This document shows positions 16,844 through 24,245 of a DNA stretch of 64,000 bases, piece after piece. This DNA comes from a virus, in the IMG/VR virus record IMGVR_UViG_3300010938_000950, positions 124,001 through 188,000 of that record; one strand, 5' to 3'. Position 1 is the first letter of the stretch. Each line of letters opens with the position of its first letter. The notes below the pieces were generated by a model. That model had not been told where the DNA came from. It saw only the letters and a program-made list of their open reading frames with translations, and ran no database searches. A program made the translations under genes and the position numbers.

Positions 16844-17238
16844 TGAATTCTCATAATAAATATATTTGTGATTTTTGTAAAACAGCTTGCGTCATTCGTC
16901 ATGAGAGCAATTGGATAGATAAAAATACAAAATGGCACGTCTGCCCAAGTTGTTCCGTTGTAAAAGGAATGCAAGTGTTATACGCAGTTAAACCTAATGG
17001 CAAAGCCAGCGCCCTAATGTTCACCATTCCCCACAAAGAAAATTATTATCAAGTAACTATCCATTTTAAAAACAGAACAACCGAAATAAATTATCTCCAT
17101 AATTATTACTTTATGAAAGGTAGTAAAAAACAAACTGCTTATGAAGTAGAGAAATTATTGTCATTTCCTTTTTGTATGAATACTTTTACACCAATTAATG
17201 TAAAAGATAAAATCAAATTGCTATTATTGATGTCGTAA
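16840..17238 (+). CDS. Zinc-ribbon array protein, small type, 132 aa
   Basis: CDFC (10-13) and CPSC (36-39) make a complete ribbon. The start could be either ATG of ATGATG. The tail is KDKIKLLLLMS, ending in TAA rather than TGA. It is the last AT-rich member before a 65-base gap. Confidence 0.76.
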   Translation: MMNSHNKYICDFCKTACVIRHESNWIDKNTKWHVCPSCSVVKGMQVLYAVKPNGKASALMFTIPHKENYYQVTIHFKNRTTEINYLHNYYFMKGSKKQTAYEVEKLLSFPFCMNTFTPINVKDKIKLLLLMS

Positions 17239-17240
17239 AA

Positions 17241-17270
17241 GCGGAAGACACTCTGTTCCGATCTTCCCGC
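17241..17270. other. Hairpin resembling a deleted Illumina adapter, at a codon-usage shift
   Basis: GCGGAAGA and TCTTCC(C)GC pair around a 13-base loop. The strand reads ACACTCT-G-TTCCGATCT, matching both ends of the Illumina adapter ACACTCT...TTCCGATCT with its middle missing. Downstream array members use many more C-ending codons than those upstream. It may be a natural hairpin or a library or assembly artefact. Confidence 0.4.
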
Positions 17271-17303
17271 CTCCGCTCGCGCATAAAACCATGAACTAAA
17301 ACC

Positions 17304-17645
17304 ATGAACTGTAAATTCTGCAACCAACTCTGCCACAAAACTGGCGCAAAATCTCCATATTATCTCTGTGAACCTTGCAAGGTTTTCTTCCACGAATCTA
17401 AACAGGAAACTATCTTCCGCCCCAATACAGACACCTACTGGTATTGGCTACGGGTTGACTTAGATGAAAACAGAACAACAGTGGAGTTTGAGCGTAACCC
17501 TAAATCCATGTCTCAAGAAGAACGAATGGACCTAGATCCAGCTTCATTCATGCCTAAAAAGATTGTTGACATCCAACCAGCCATGCAGGGAGTTACTCCC
17601 CAAAACATGCATGATAAACTGAAAACCTTGCTAGTATTCTCATGA
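17304..17645 (+). CDS. Zinc-ribbon array protein, small type, GC-shifted, 113 aa
   Basis: CKFC (3-6) and CEPC (23-26) are present. The tail is HDKLKTLLVFS with a TTCTCATGA junction. Codon choice favours C-ending codons, unlike members upstream of 17238, which suggests a different history for the last three genes. Confidence 0.77.
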   Translation: MNCKFCNQLCHKTGAKSPYYLCEPCKVFFHESKQETIFRPNTDTYWYWLRVDLDENRTTVEFERNPKSMSQEERMDLDPASFMPKKIVDIQPAMQGVTPQNMHDKLKTLLVFS

Positions 17646-17974
17646 ATAAAGAATATGACTGCCTCTACTGCAAACGTAAGTTAACCGATATCCGCCAAAA
17701 TAGACGATTCAATATCTACCTCGCCAACTGTAACCATTGCGATGCTGAATTCTCCTTCTATGAAAATAATGACCTCCGAGAATGGTCCTTCATGGTCGGT
17801 AAATCTTACTGCGTCCACTATTGGCCAGAATCTAAAAATCTCAAAATCGTCCTCTACAACGCCCACGGCCGCCCACAAAAATACGTCCTAGAAGTAACCC
17901 TGGATAAAGACCCAGACTATACCCCTACCTCCATGACCGAGGAACGTATCAAAACTCTCCTACTATTCTCATGA
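17642..17974 (+). CDS. Zinc-ribbon array protein, small type, GC-shifted, 110 aa
   Basis: CLYC (7-10) and CNHC (30-33) flank a basic spacer. The tail is EERIKTLLLFS. ATGA overlaps at both ends. Confidence 0.78.
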   Translation: MNKEYDCLYCKRKLTDIRQNRRFNIYLANCNHCDAEFSFYENNDLREWSFMVGKSYCVHYWPESKNLKIVLYNAHGRPQKYVLEVTLDKDPDYTPTSMTEERIKTLLLFS

Positions 17975-18303
17975 TCGAAACAACCTGTATATTCTGCAAA
18001 CATAAACTGGTCGAAATGGGTAGCCCGCTGTTCGATAAAACTACCTTCGAAATGGTCTCCATCTCCAAACTATGCCGGCGCTGCCATGTCAACCAAACAT
18101 TCTCTCCAGAAGGTAAACCCCTCCGCTATTCCTTCGAAATACTTCCCTACCTGCTATGCTTCGACTTGGAACACAATCAGTTCACCATAAGAGAAAGAGC
18201 AGAATACGATAATATCCTGCTCTCCTGCAACTATATTCCAAAGAAATTAACGCCCTTTAATACCACCGCCGAAAAGATTAAAACCTTAATTCTTTTCTCC
18301 TAG
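17971..18303 (+). CDS. Zinc-ribbon array protein, last member, 110 aa
   Basis: CIFC (6-9) and CRRC (35-38) give the ribbon. The tail is AEKIKTLILFS and the stop is TAG. It converges with, and overlaps by 18 bases, the metzincin gene on the other strand. Confidence 0.77.
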   Translation: MIETTCIFCKHKLVEMGSPLFDKTTFEMVSISKLCRRCHVNQTFSPEGKPLRYSFEILPYLLCFDLEHNQFTIRERAEYDNILLSCNYIPKKLTPFNTTAEKIKTLILFS

Positions 18304-18999
18304 TAAGACTGGACAGTCTGTCACCACTGGACCGCTCTCCGGCTTCTTAATCTCCTCAGGCTGATCGTCCGTGCAATAATTCAAACCACCCAGCGGAACC
18401 TCAAAATGAGCTGCTACCTTAACCTGCGTAGCATAATCGATGCACTGAAATCTGGCTCTCGAATAATGCGGATACATCAACCTCCGCCCTACGTGCGGAG
18501 AGCCCATCAAATGACCAATCTCATGCAAAGTAACCCCAAAGACATCGTCGTTCCCTAATCGGTCCCTGACTAAATACATGTGGCTACCACCTACCCGCTC
18601 CACAAAGCCAATGGTCCAATACCCCTTCTCCTTCCGATCCGGTATCATCTTGTTGGTGCTGTCTATCTTCATAAACAACCACCCGCCCCTATTTACCTGA
18701 TCTACTATCTTGGGTACTTCCATATCAAAATTAGTATCAACTACCTTCAATACCACATAACCATTCATGGCAAAATTCCAAGCGTCAACCGCTTTGTCAA
18801 TCTCTACCTTGTCGGCCTCTCCAAAGTGCTTGTCAATCCAAATCGGTATCTCCCTTACTGGAGGTCCCGTGTATCTCTCTTTGTGAGTGTAAGTGTAAAC
18901 CCCAAGCTTGGGTGGCGCATCAATCTTTAAACCCGAGATGCAACCGGCTAGGAAGATAGCCACGATGGCCATCAGCAATATCACTATTAAAGTTTTCAT
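18286..18999 (-). CDS. Lipoprotein metzincin-type zinc metalloprotease, 237 aa
   Basis: The N-terminus MKTLIVILLMAIVAIFLAGC is a lipoprotein signal with a lipobox LAGC. At about residues 162-172, HEIGHLMGSPH is the HExxHxxGxxH zinc site of metzincins (matrixin or archaemetzincin type), and LMYP 6 residues later supplies the Met-turn. A surface-anchored protease is expected. It is the last of three consecutive leftward protease genes. Substrate unknown; it could aid host surface modification or virion processing. Confidence 0.85.
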   Translation of the reverse strand: MKTLIVILLMAIVAIFLAGCISGLKIDAPPKLGVYTYTHKERYTGPPVREIPIWIDKHFGEADKVEIDKAVDAWNFAMNGYVVLKVVDTNFDMEVPKIVDQVNRGGWLFMKIDSTNKMIPDRKEKGYWTIGFVERVGGSHMYLVRDRLGNDDVFGVTLHEIGHLMGSPHVGRRLMYPHYSRARFQCIDYATQVKVAAHFEVPLGGLNYCTDDQPEEIKKPESGPVVTDCPVLLGEKN

Positions 19000-19025
19000 G
19001 AACCACCCCGCTGGTAAGTATTCGC

Positions 19026-19949
19026 TTACTTCGAATGCTCTTCCGAGTTGTGCTTGTCCAAAAAACTTCTAATCGTATTCAAATGAACATGAATGCCAAC
19101 TTCCGGTGCCCTAGCAAGTCGAATCGTAATTCCCACTAGCTCGCCATAATCATTAAAACATCCACCGCCAGAATTGCCATAGAAAATTGGCATCTGTACC
19201 TGCATGTATGGTCCCTTAGCATCATCACGACCAGCGCTTAAACGCTTGTAATGATCCTCATCTCGATAAGCTGCTACTTGTCCAGACATATAAGTCCAGT
19301 ACAACCCAGTCTGGTGCCCAACAACATTTACATGCTCCCCAAGTTCAGGAGTCTCTTTTGCTAGTCTAGCAATCTTATGAGGTGGCTGTAACTGTCCCTG
19401 TACTTCAAGCAATGCTAAATCATGAGGTTCATCCCATGCTACCACCTTGCTTAAATGCCATCCACTTGGCTCCGCAGCTACACCCATTACTTCTTTCTCA
19501 ACAATGTAATGAATCTTCAATCCCTTTTTCTCTACTCGGTCGGCCTCTTGCAATCCCCCGCCCCCAAATAATCTCTGTAACAATTCTTGTAGCGTCTTAG
19601 GCTCTTCTTTCTCGCCTTCCTTGCGCTTGTCAAGTCTCTCTTGTTGCCATTCTAATTCGCCATCTACACAGTGATTAGCTGTTAGAATGTGCTTGTCGTC
19701 AACCCATACGCCAGTGCAGTATGGTCGATATCCAGTGGTAACAGTAGTCTCCTTGTCATCGCGATATCCCATCAGCGCTACCGTTGAACCCCCTTCCATC
19801 GCTATTAACTCCGAATTACTTAGCTTGATTCGTAGTTCTTGTTTGACTACCGGCGGTATCCCCATGCTCTTCGATGCACATCCAGCACATCCCGCCCCTA
19901 ATAATGTTCCCAAAACAACCAATAGAAGAAGATTCAAATATCTTTTCAT
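19026..19949 (-). CDS. Lipoprotein trypsin-like serine protease, about 307 aa
   Basis: The catalytic triad is visible: TANHCVDG (His), DEPHDLALLEV (Asp) and GNSGGGCFND (Ser). I chose the Met that opens MKRYLNLLLLVVLGTLLGAGC, a lipoprotein signal with lipobox GAGC; an in-frame Met 10 codons earlier would spoil the signal. The fold is that of S1 peptidases of the DegP/HtrA or V8 kind, without a recognisable PDZ domain. It lies between two other protease genes. Confidence 0.85.
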   Translation of the reverse strand: MKRYLNLLLLVVLGTLLGAGCAGCASKSMGIPPVVKQELRIKLSNSELIAMEGGSTVALMGYRDDKETTVTTGYRPYCTGVWVDDKHILTANHCVDGELEWQQERLDKRKEGEKEEPKTLQELLQRLFGGGGLQEADRVEKKGLKIHYIVEKEVMGVAAEPSGWHLSKVVAWDEPHDLALLEVQGQLQPPHKIARLAKETPELGEHVNVVGHQTGLYWTYMSGQVAAYRDEDHYKRLSAGRDDAKGPYMQVQMPIFYGNSGGGCFNDYGELVGITIRLARAPEVGIHVHLNTIRSFLDKHNSEEHSK

Positions 19950-20055
19950 GCAGAAACCCCGCAAATCCAGCTTGCCCACTTACACCCAAGTGAAACCAAG
20001 ATTTAAAGATGCGATAATATACACCAAATTCTCCACAGGCCCCGCATTATTATCA

Positions 20056-20619
20056 TTAACAAACTGCGTCAATATCAAATAACCCATTCACATCTATTGC
20101 CTTCTCTCCCCTCAGTAATATTGCTGTATGATACTCCCTAGTCAATCCATCATCCGACCAGTCATGCCAGCGTGCCTCTAAGTTGCTCCTAGAGAGACGT
20201 CCGTACCGCCCCGCTATGCTGGGGTCCATCAGTATAACATCGTCATTTATAAGATTAACCAGCACTACGTAATGGCCATCTTCCCAGACCTCCTCAAAGT
20301 CTACCCCCGGCCCATAATCTCCCCAAGCTTGTATATTTAAAATAGCCGTGTATCCTTCAGCCAAATACTTATTAAGATCATTTAGAGTTAGGTTGTTTTT
20401 ATATATGGCTTGTAATCCAAAAGAAATAGCACCCGAAATAATACCATACCCAGGAGTGCCATCAGTGGTCGTTCCAATAAGAGGGTATAACTCTGGCTCA
20501 CGTCCTCCCCATACTCCCCAATAGTATAAACAACTAGCCAATGCCGCCGCCCCACAACTGTAATCATAAGCTTGCCTAACTAACGGTACAAGAGTTCCAC
20601 CATCGTGCGTCATGGCCAA
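20056..20619 (-). CDS. C39-like cysteine peptidase, 187 aa
   Basis: The pattern matches papain-fold C39-like peptidases: YDYSCGAAALASCLYYWG (catalytic Cys), EDGHYVVLVNLINDDVILMDPS (catalytic His and Asp). Members are bacteriocin-leader peptidases or stand-alone C39-like proteins. No ATP transporter is fused or adjacent. No signal peptide is seen at the annotated start. It is the upstream gene of the three-protease cluster and faces the composition boundary. Confidence 0.8.
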   Translation of the reverse strand: MAMTHDGGTLVPLVRQAYDYSCGAAALASCLYYWGVWGGREPELYPLIGTTTDGTPGYGIISGAISFGLQAIYKNNLTLNDLNKYLAEGYTAILNIQAWGDYGPGVDFEEVWEDGHYVVLVNLINDDVILMDPSIAGRYGRLSRSNLEARWHDWSDDGLTREYHTAILLRGEKAIDVNGLFDIDAVC

Positions 20620-21109
20620 ATGCTAGATTACAACCAAGAACTATTAGTAGAGTTAAATTATATATTTTATAATGCGATAAGATGCTTTATAAAGTAGGTA
20701 ATTTATATTAGTTAGATTTTGGTGTTCCTATATCCTGTATTAGGGCTAATAGGACGGTAAAGGTTATTCGTATTATATGTGTCCATTAAAAATACCCTCA
20801 GTGAATACGTTTGAATATGTTTGAGTGGCTATTGAGTGCTCCCGACTAGCCATTGAGTGTCTCTAACTAGCTGCTAGACCCCCTTTTGGGAGGCGACCTG
20901 CCACCGCGCACGACCTCCACCCACACTTTTTCAGCGCCACTGAAATGGCCCTTTTGGCATGCCAATTGCAACTCCACTTTGGCATTCTATTTGCTTTTTG
21001 CAATAGCTATACCAATATTGTGTAGTATTATTGAATACATAGCACACATGGCATATGTTTTGCAAAAAGCAATCAATGTACCAGGGGCGCAGCGCACTTA
21101 CCCTGTCGG
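20620..21109. other. Gene-free boundary between AT-rich and GC-rich halves
   Basis: No convincing gene is seen in this stretch. The left 250 bases are AT-rich and the right part is mixed. It contains the tandem 21-base repeats annotated separately, a CCCCCTTTTGGGAGG hairpin near 20879, and leads into the first copy of the CTCCCATTCAC motif at 21110. It could hold divergent promoters or a recombination junction. Confidence 0.5.
20831..20872 (+). repeat. Two tandem imperfect 21-base repeats
   Basis: ATTGAGTGCTCCCGACTAGCC (20831-20851, shown less its last base as ATTGAGTGCTCCCGACTAGC) is followed directly by a copy agreeing at 15 of 21 positions. A third partial copy, TTGAGTGGCT, lies just upstream. 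Possible operator or recombination site. Confidence 0.55.
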
Positions 21110-21153
21110 CTCCCATTCACGGGCTGCACTTACCCAGAATTGGAGGTGCTGAG

Positions 21154-21612
21154 ATGAATAAGAGCCAGGTTTCCGCCGTCCTTGCCCGTGATCCGCTCGC
21201 CGTGACCAAGGCGATCGTGCTTCTCTTCTCCTACCAGACCGCAGAGGAGAGGGGATCCTCCTCCACGGTCGAGCTGAACGGTCGGGGGTTCAGCGCTGCC
21301 CACGCCAAAGATGCGAGCTACTGGGCGAGGTGGGTGCGAGGTCCGACCCCGAGCACCCCGTCCCACATCGTGGCCGAGAAGGTCAGGCACTACCTGACCG
21401 GCGACAACTGCCGCCGGTATCGCACACTGTCGGGTCGGTTCCTCGATCGTGCGAGGGAGGTGGCCGCCGTCTACTGGCGCCAGCTCGCCGAGGCCAGCAA
21501 GGAGCGTGCCAAGCTCAAGCCCGACGTCACCATCAAGGGGGACGACATGTCCCACATGCTCCGACAGTTCGACCGCTTCCAGGTCTACCCCGGCCTGACG
21601 CAGCACGCCTGA
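21154..21612 (+). CDS. Hypothetical protein, 152 aa
   Basis: This is the first gene of the GC-rich half. The start is the ATG preceded by TTGGAGGTGCTGAG (GGAGG 9 bases upstream), 44 bases after a motif copy. The protein is helical and basic in its second half. No domain recognised. A strong terminator follows within 7 bases. Confidence 0.75.
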   Translation: MNKSQVSAVLARDPLAVTKAIVLLFSYQTAEERGSSSTVELNGRGFSAAHAKDASYWARWVRGPTPSTPSHIVAEKVRHYLTGDNCRRYRTLSGRFLDRAREVAAVYWRQLAEASKERAKLKPDVTIKGDDMSHMLRQFDRFQVYPGLTQHA

Positions 21613-21618
21613 CATGTG

Positions 21619-21650
21619 GGGGAGGTGGCGACAGCCACCTCCCCTTTCTG
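21619..21650 (+). terminator. Rho-independent terminator
   Basis: An 11-bp perfect stem GGGGAGGTGGC/GCCACCTCCCC with a GACA loop is followed by TTTCTGTT. It ends the 21154-21612 unit. Confidence 0.88.
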
Positions 21651-21671
21651 TTGGTGTAGGTGGCATGGCTG

Positions 21672-21684
21672 TTGCAGGGTGCAA
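21672..21684. promoter_or_regulatory. Operator-like inverted repeat TTGCAGGGTGCAA
   Basis: TTGCA-GGG-TGCAA is an inverted repeat found seven times in the GC-rich half, each time upstream of a motif-headed gene. The paired arms suggest a dimeric DNA-binding protein. Confidence 0.5.
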
Positions 21685-21741
21685 AGCAAGTGCCATCAAA
21701 GTTTACGTTGGCCGCACCTACCCCGACCGTCTGGCATGGCC

Positions 21742-21757
21742 GTTGCACCCCTGCAAC
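21742..21757. promoter_or_regulatory. Operator-like inverted repeat, opposite-strand form
   Basis: GTTGCACCCCTGCAAC has 6-base arms and a 4-base spacer and lies 58 bases after the copy at 21672, about 125 bases before the start codon at 21869. Confidence 0.5.
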
Positions 21758-21868
21758 GTATGGGCCGCGCCACTACGTACACGAGAGAGGAGCGCCCGCT
21801 CCCATTCACGGCCAGCCCAGGGCCAGAGTCGTCCCCACCGCATCCACCCCAACGCAGGAGCCACCGCC

Positions 21869-22510
21869 ATGGATCTCGCCAACATCATCGCGCTCGTCTC
21901 GTCCGCTCACGTCGATCCCACCACCGCGCCCGAAGTGAACGTGGACCCCGAGGTGACCGAGACGGTCATCGGCCGCAATCTCCCCAAGCCGGAGCGCGGC
22001 AGCAAGAAGCAGGCCAGCAACCAGGCCGCTCCCATTCACAGCAAGGCCAGTGCGCCGGGTGTGGCACTCAACACCGGCGACAAGCTCGACGCCAAGTCCT
22101 TCATCCTCGCCATGCGCAACGCTGGCAAGCGGTGGGTCGAGGGCAAGGGCCAGGTCTTCGACAAGAACCACGAGCGCAACGACCAGATCCAGGCCATCGC
22201 CTCGTACACCGGGTACGACAATGCCCGAGACTTCGGCAGCCAGCAGCAGGCGGCCATGGCCCAGGCGCAGCGCGAGCTGCGAGGCGGTGTCACCCCTGGT
22301 CCGACCAGGGAGGAGAAGCGGGCTGCCGAGCGCAGCATGTCGGGCTACGTGGCAGGCATGCCGCTCCCGGCTCAGAAGCTCCTCGCCAATCTCAGGGCCA
22401 GGGAGCAAGCGGCGGCCGAGGCGATGATCGACGCCAAGACCCCGGAGGAGAAGGCTGCGCACAAGCAGCTCCTCGACACCATCCGTAAGGCCATCGACGA
22501 GCTGGTCTGA
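21869..22510 (+). CDS. Hypothetical protein, possible two-module fusion, 213 aa
   Basis: Start chosen at the ATG with GCAGGAG 9 bases upstream. Residues 1-50 are acidic; a copy of the 11-base motif then lies inside the gene (22029), read as A-A-P-I-H-S, and a different, alanine- and glutamine-rich helical module follows. The position suggests the protein was made by joining two reading frames at the motif. Function unknown. Confidence 0.7.
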   Translation: MDLANIIALVSSAHVDPTTAPEVNVDPEVTETVIGRNLPKPERGSKKQASNQAAPIHSKASAPGVALNTGDKLDAKSFILAMRNAGKRWVEGKGQVFDKNHERNDQIQAIASYTGYDNARDFGSQQQAAMAQAQRELRGGVTPGPTREEKRAAERSMSGYVAGMPLPAQKLLANLRAREQAAAEAMIDAKTPEEKAAHKQLLDTIRKAIDELV

Positions 22511-22554
22511 CGGACACGCCCGCAAGGGTAACTACATAGGCTCACATCCCGAAG

Positions 22555-22597
22555 GGCTCACACCTGGCGGGGTGTGGGCCTTTCGCTTTTTCTTTTT
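22555..22597 (+). terminator. Rho-independent terminator
   Basis: The stem GGCTCACACC/GGTGTGGGCC (10 bp with one T-G pair) is followed by TTTCGCTTTTTCTTTTT. It closes the 21869-22510 unit. Confidence 0.88.
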
Positions 22598-22662
22598 CGC
22601 GATGTACATCCCTAAAGGGATACCCACGTTGTGGGTGTAGGGAAAAGTGGTTGGCCCGCCCT

Positions 22663-22675
22663 TTGCAGGGTGCAA
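22663..22675. promoter_or_regulatory. Operator-like inverted repeat TTGCAGGGTGCAA
   Basis: The copy sits 44 bases before a motif copy at 22719. The flank GTTGGC-CG upstream is shared with the copy at 27550. Confidence 0.5.
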
Positions 22676-22914
22676 TGCATGTGCCACGGCCACGCGCCCA
22701 TATGCGAGAGAAGGCCGCCTCCCATTCACTGCCAGTCGAGTCCGAAAGGCGCAGCAACGGACGAACGGCAGCAAGGCACACAAGCCAGCGCGTAAGGCGC
22801 AAGTCGCTGTCCGATGCTGGGCGCCCAATCACGGCAGCAAGGCTATATGCTAGGGCTTACAGCCCACGTCGTGAATCGGCGCCTCCCATTCACTGCCTAC
22901 CCACGAGGTTGAGC

Positions 22915-23085
22915 ATGACGGCGAACGAAGCGTACGAACGCGGCAAGGCGGACGCAAGGCGCGACAAGGCGCCCATCTTCCGCTCGACCAGGCACGGAAT
23001 CGTCCCCACGGTGGACGATGACATGTCGGACAACTGGTCCCAAGAGGATCGGTTCCACTACCTGCAAGGGTACGACGAGGGCTGA
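22915..23085 (+). CDS. Small hypothetical protein, 56 aa
   Basis: Its start lies exactly 32 bases after the beginning of a motif copy, with GAGG upstream. The C-terminus DNWSQEDRFHYLQGYDEG resembles short phage proteins ending in a D/N-x-x-x-Y-x-x-G-Y-x-x-G motif (RlmN-unrelated, function unknown). Confidence 0.7.
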   Translation: MTANEAYERGKADARRDKAPIFRSTRHGIVPTVDDDMSDNWSQEDRFHYLQGYDEG

Positions 23086-23120
23086 GCCCTCCCATTCACG
23101 ACTCACCGGCCACGAAGTCT

Positions 23121-23185
23121 GCGGCACCCCAACGGCAGCATGTGCATAGCACGGGGCCAACGAGCCCAAGTCGCTGGGGTGCCGC
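23121..23185 (+). ncRNA. Structured element: 10-bp closed multi-hairpin RNA candidate
   Basis: GCGGCACCCC and GGGGTGCCGC pair perfectly and enclose GTGC-ATA-GCAC and GGGC-CAACGA-GCCC hairpins, giving a three-way junction of 65 bases. It ends one base before a motif copy (23187). No known RNA family is recognised. Confidence 0.55.
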
Positions 23186-23218
23186 TCTCCCATTCACCAC
23201 CTGCCGAAGAGGGTAGGC

Positions 23219-23479
23219 ATGAAGCCAGTCGATACCAACAAGCTGCCCGACCTGATGCCGCGAGTAGCGCGCATCCTGAGTGTCCAGGGCACCACCATCC
23301 AGGATGTGGTGGATGAGCTGCGCAACACCGACTTGTCGGAGGCCAGCATCTACTACACCATCAAGGGCGCGGCCATGTGCTACCCGCACGTCAAGGCTGC
23401 GCTGGAAGAGGCGAGCATCCAAGCGGCCCTGGGCACGTCCCTGCCCGACACGGAACGCGAGCCTCCCATTCACGACTAG
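23219..23479 (+). CDS. Hypothetical protein, 86 aa, HTH-like middle
   Basis: The start is 32 bases from a motif copy with GAGGGTAGGC upstream. The segment TTIQDVVDELRNTDLSEASIYYTIK could form a helix-turn-helix. The last residues E-P-P-I-H-D are encoded by another motif copy, so the gene ends in the motif that heads the next one. Confidence 0.72.
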   Translation: MKPVDTNKLPDLMPRVARILSVQGTTIQDVVDELRNTDLSEASIYYTIKGAAMCYPHVKAALEEASIQAALGTSLPDTEREPPIHD

Positions 23480-23525
23480 CCGACCGCAACGAACGTCACC
23501 GCAACGCAAACGAAGGAGCATCATC

Positions 23526-23711
23526 ATGAAGAACGTCGATTTCTCGGTCTCGGGCGACACCCTCGTCATCAAGGTCAACCTCAAGGCGCCGACCACCACG
23601 TCCGCCTCGGGCAAGTCGGAGGTCATCGCCTCCACGGAGGGGAACGTCAGCATCCCCGGTCACCCCGAGATCAAGCTCGGGCTCAACTGCTACACGGCCA
23701 AGAAGAAGTAA
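23526..23711 (+). CDS. Small conserved phage protein, 61 aa (paralogue of 34019)
   Basis: The C-terminal half IASTEGNVSIPG...IKLGLNCY is nearly repeated in the gene at 34019 and recalls a short protein widespread in phages and plasmids (GK-x-x-x-I-A-S-T-x-G-N-V-x-I-P-G, G-L-N-V-Y). Function unknown. Shine-Dalgarno GAAGGAG lies 9 bases upstream. Confidence 0.8.
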   Translation: MKNVDFSVSGDTLVIKVNLKAPTTTSASGKSEVIASTEGNVSIPGHPEIKLGLNCYTAKKK

Positions 23712-23731
23712 CTCTCTTCTTGCCACGGCGT

Positions 23732-23796
23732 GAGTGCTCCGCCCCGTGCGATCCCGAGGCCAGTGGGTCTCAAAAGGGACACGGGGCAGAGCGCTC
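23732..23796 (+). ncRNA. Structured element with long interrupted helix
   Basis: GAGTGCTC/GAGCGCTC and GCCCCGTG/CACGGGGC stack with one mismatch into a 17-bp helix enclosing a 31-base apical part. It begins 20 bases after a stop codon and has no T-run, so it is not a typical terminator. Confidence 0.5.
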
Positions 23797-23914
23797 GATT
23801 CTCTTAGCCCTGCGCATGGGCTAAGCCTTTGCACGAAGTGCTGCGGCACCCGCAAGGGGTGCAGCCTTGTGAGGGCGGGGAGACATGACTCTCCCTAATA
23901 GTGCGCAGTGTTCT

Positions 23915-23996
23915 CGCCAGTGTCACTGAAAAGCGTGCGGGGCTGCGCACGGCCTTCCAAGGTTGTGACACAAGGGTTCGACTCCCTGACTGGCGA
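23915..23996 (+). ncRNA. tRNA-like element 1
   Basis: CGCCAGT pairs with ACTGGCG (7 bp, acceptor-like) and is preceded on the 3' side by AAGGG-TTCGACT-CCCTG, a T-arm with a perfect T-loop. Instead of D and anticodon arms there is a GTGTCAC/GTGACAC helix carrying CGTGCG/CGCACG and CCTT/AAGG hairpins. The plan resembles the tRNA-like domain of tmRNA more than a cloverleaf. No CCA is encoded. Confidence 0.45.
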
Positions 23997-24036
23997 CTAA
24001 GCTTCTCCCATTCATAACCATCGCAGGGAGAATATC

Positions 24037-24213
24037 ATGCGCTCCATCATCGAAGTGCGCTCATGTAGCAAGCGCTCGTACGCAAACGAGAATGCGGCTC
24101 GCATGGCGCTCATGGAGTGTCGTTCTCGGGGGCGGTGTGAGAACCGCTACTACCAGTGTGCCCACTGCGGTACCTGGCATCTGACCAGTCAGCCCTTCCG
24201 CAAGGTTGCCTGA
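24037..24213 (+). CDS. Small CxxC protein, 58 aa
   Basis: The start is 32 bases from a motif copy with CAGGGAG upstream. The protein is basic and ends with YYQCAHCGTWHLT, a CxxC-x3-H site of the kind found in short phage zinc proteins. A second possible zinc side uses C29 and C35. Confidence 0.75.
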   Translation: MRSIIEVRSCSKRSYANENAARMALMECRSRGRCENRYYQCAHCGTWHLTSQPFRKVA

Positions 24214-24245
24214 CTCCCATTCACCACCAACCCAAGGAGCAAGTC

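Larger units (their letters stand above)
22511..22914 (+). other. Gene-free stretch with terminator, operator and two motif copies
   Basis: After the terminator at 22555 come a CCACGTTGTGGG hairpin, the segment GTGTAGGGAAAAGTGGTTGGC that recurs in similar form at about 27520, an operator-like repeat, and motif copies at 22719 and 22883. The stretch 22730-22870 is GC-rich with several small inverted repeats but no supported gene. Confidence 0.5.
23712..24036 (+). other. Gene-free stretch with folded RNA candidates
   Basis: It holds a 17-bp interrupted helix (23732-23796), the hairpin CTTAGCCC/GGGCTAAG (23803-23825), a GGGAGA/TCTCCC hairpin near 23878, the tRNA-like element at 23915 and a motif copy at 24005. 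Confidence 0.55.
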
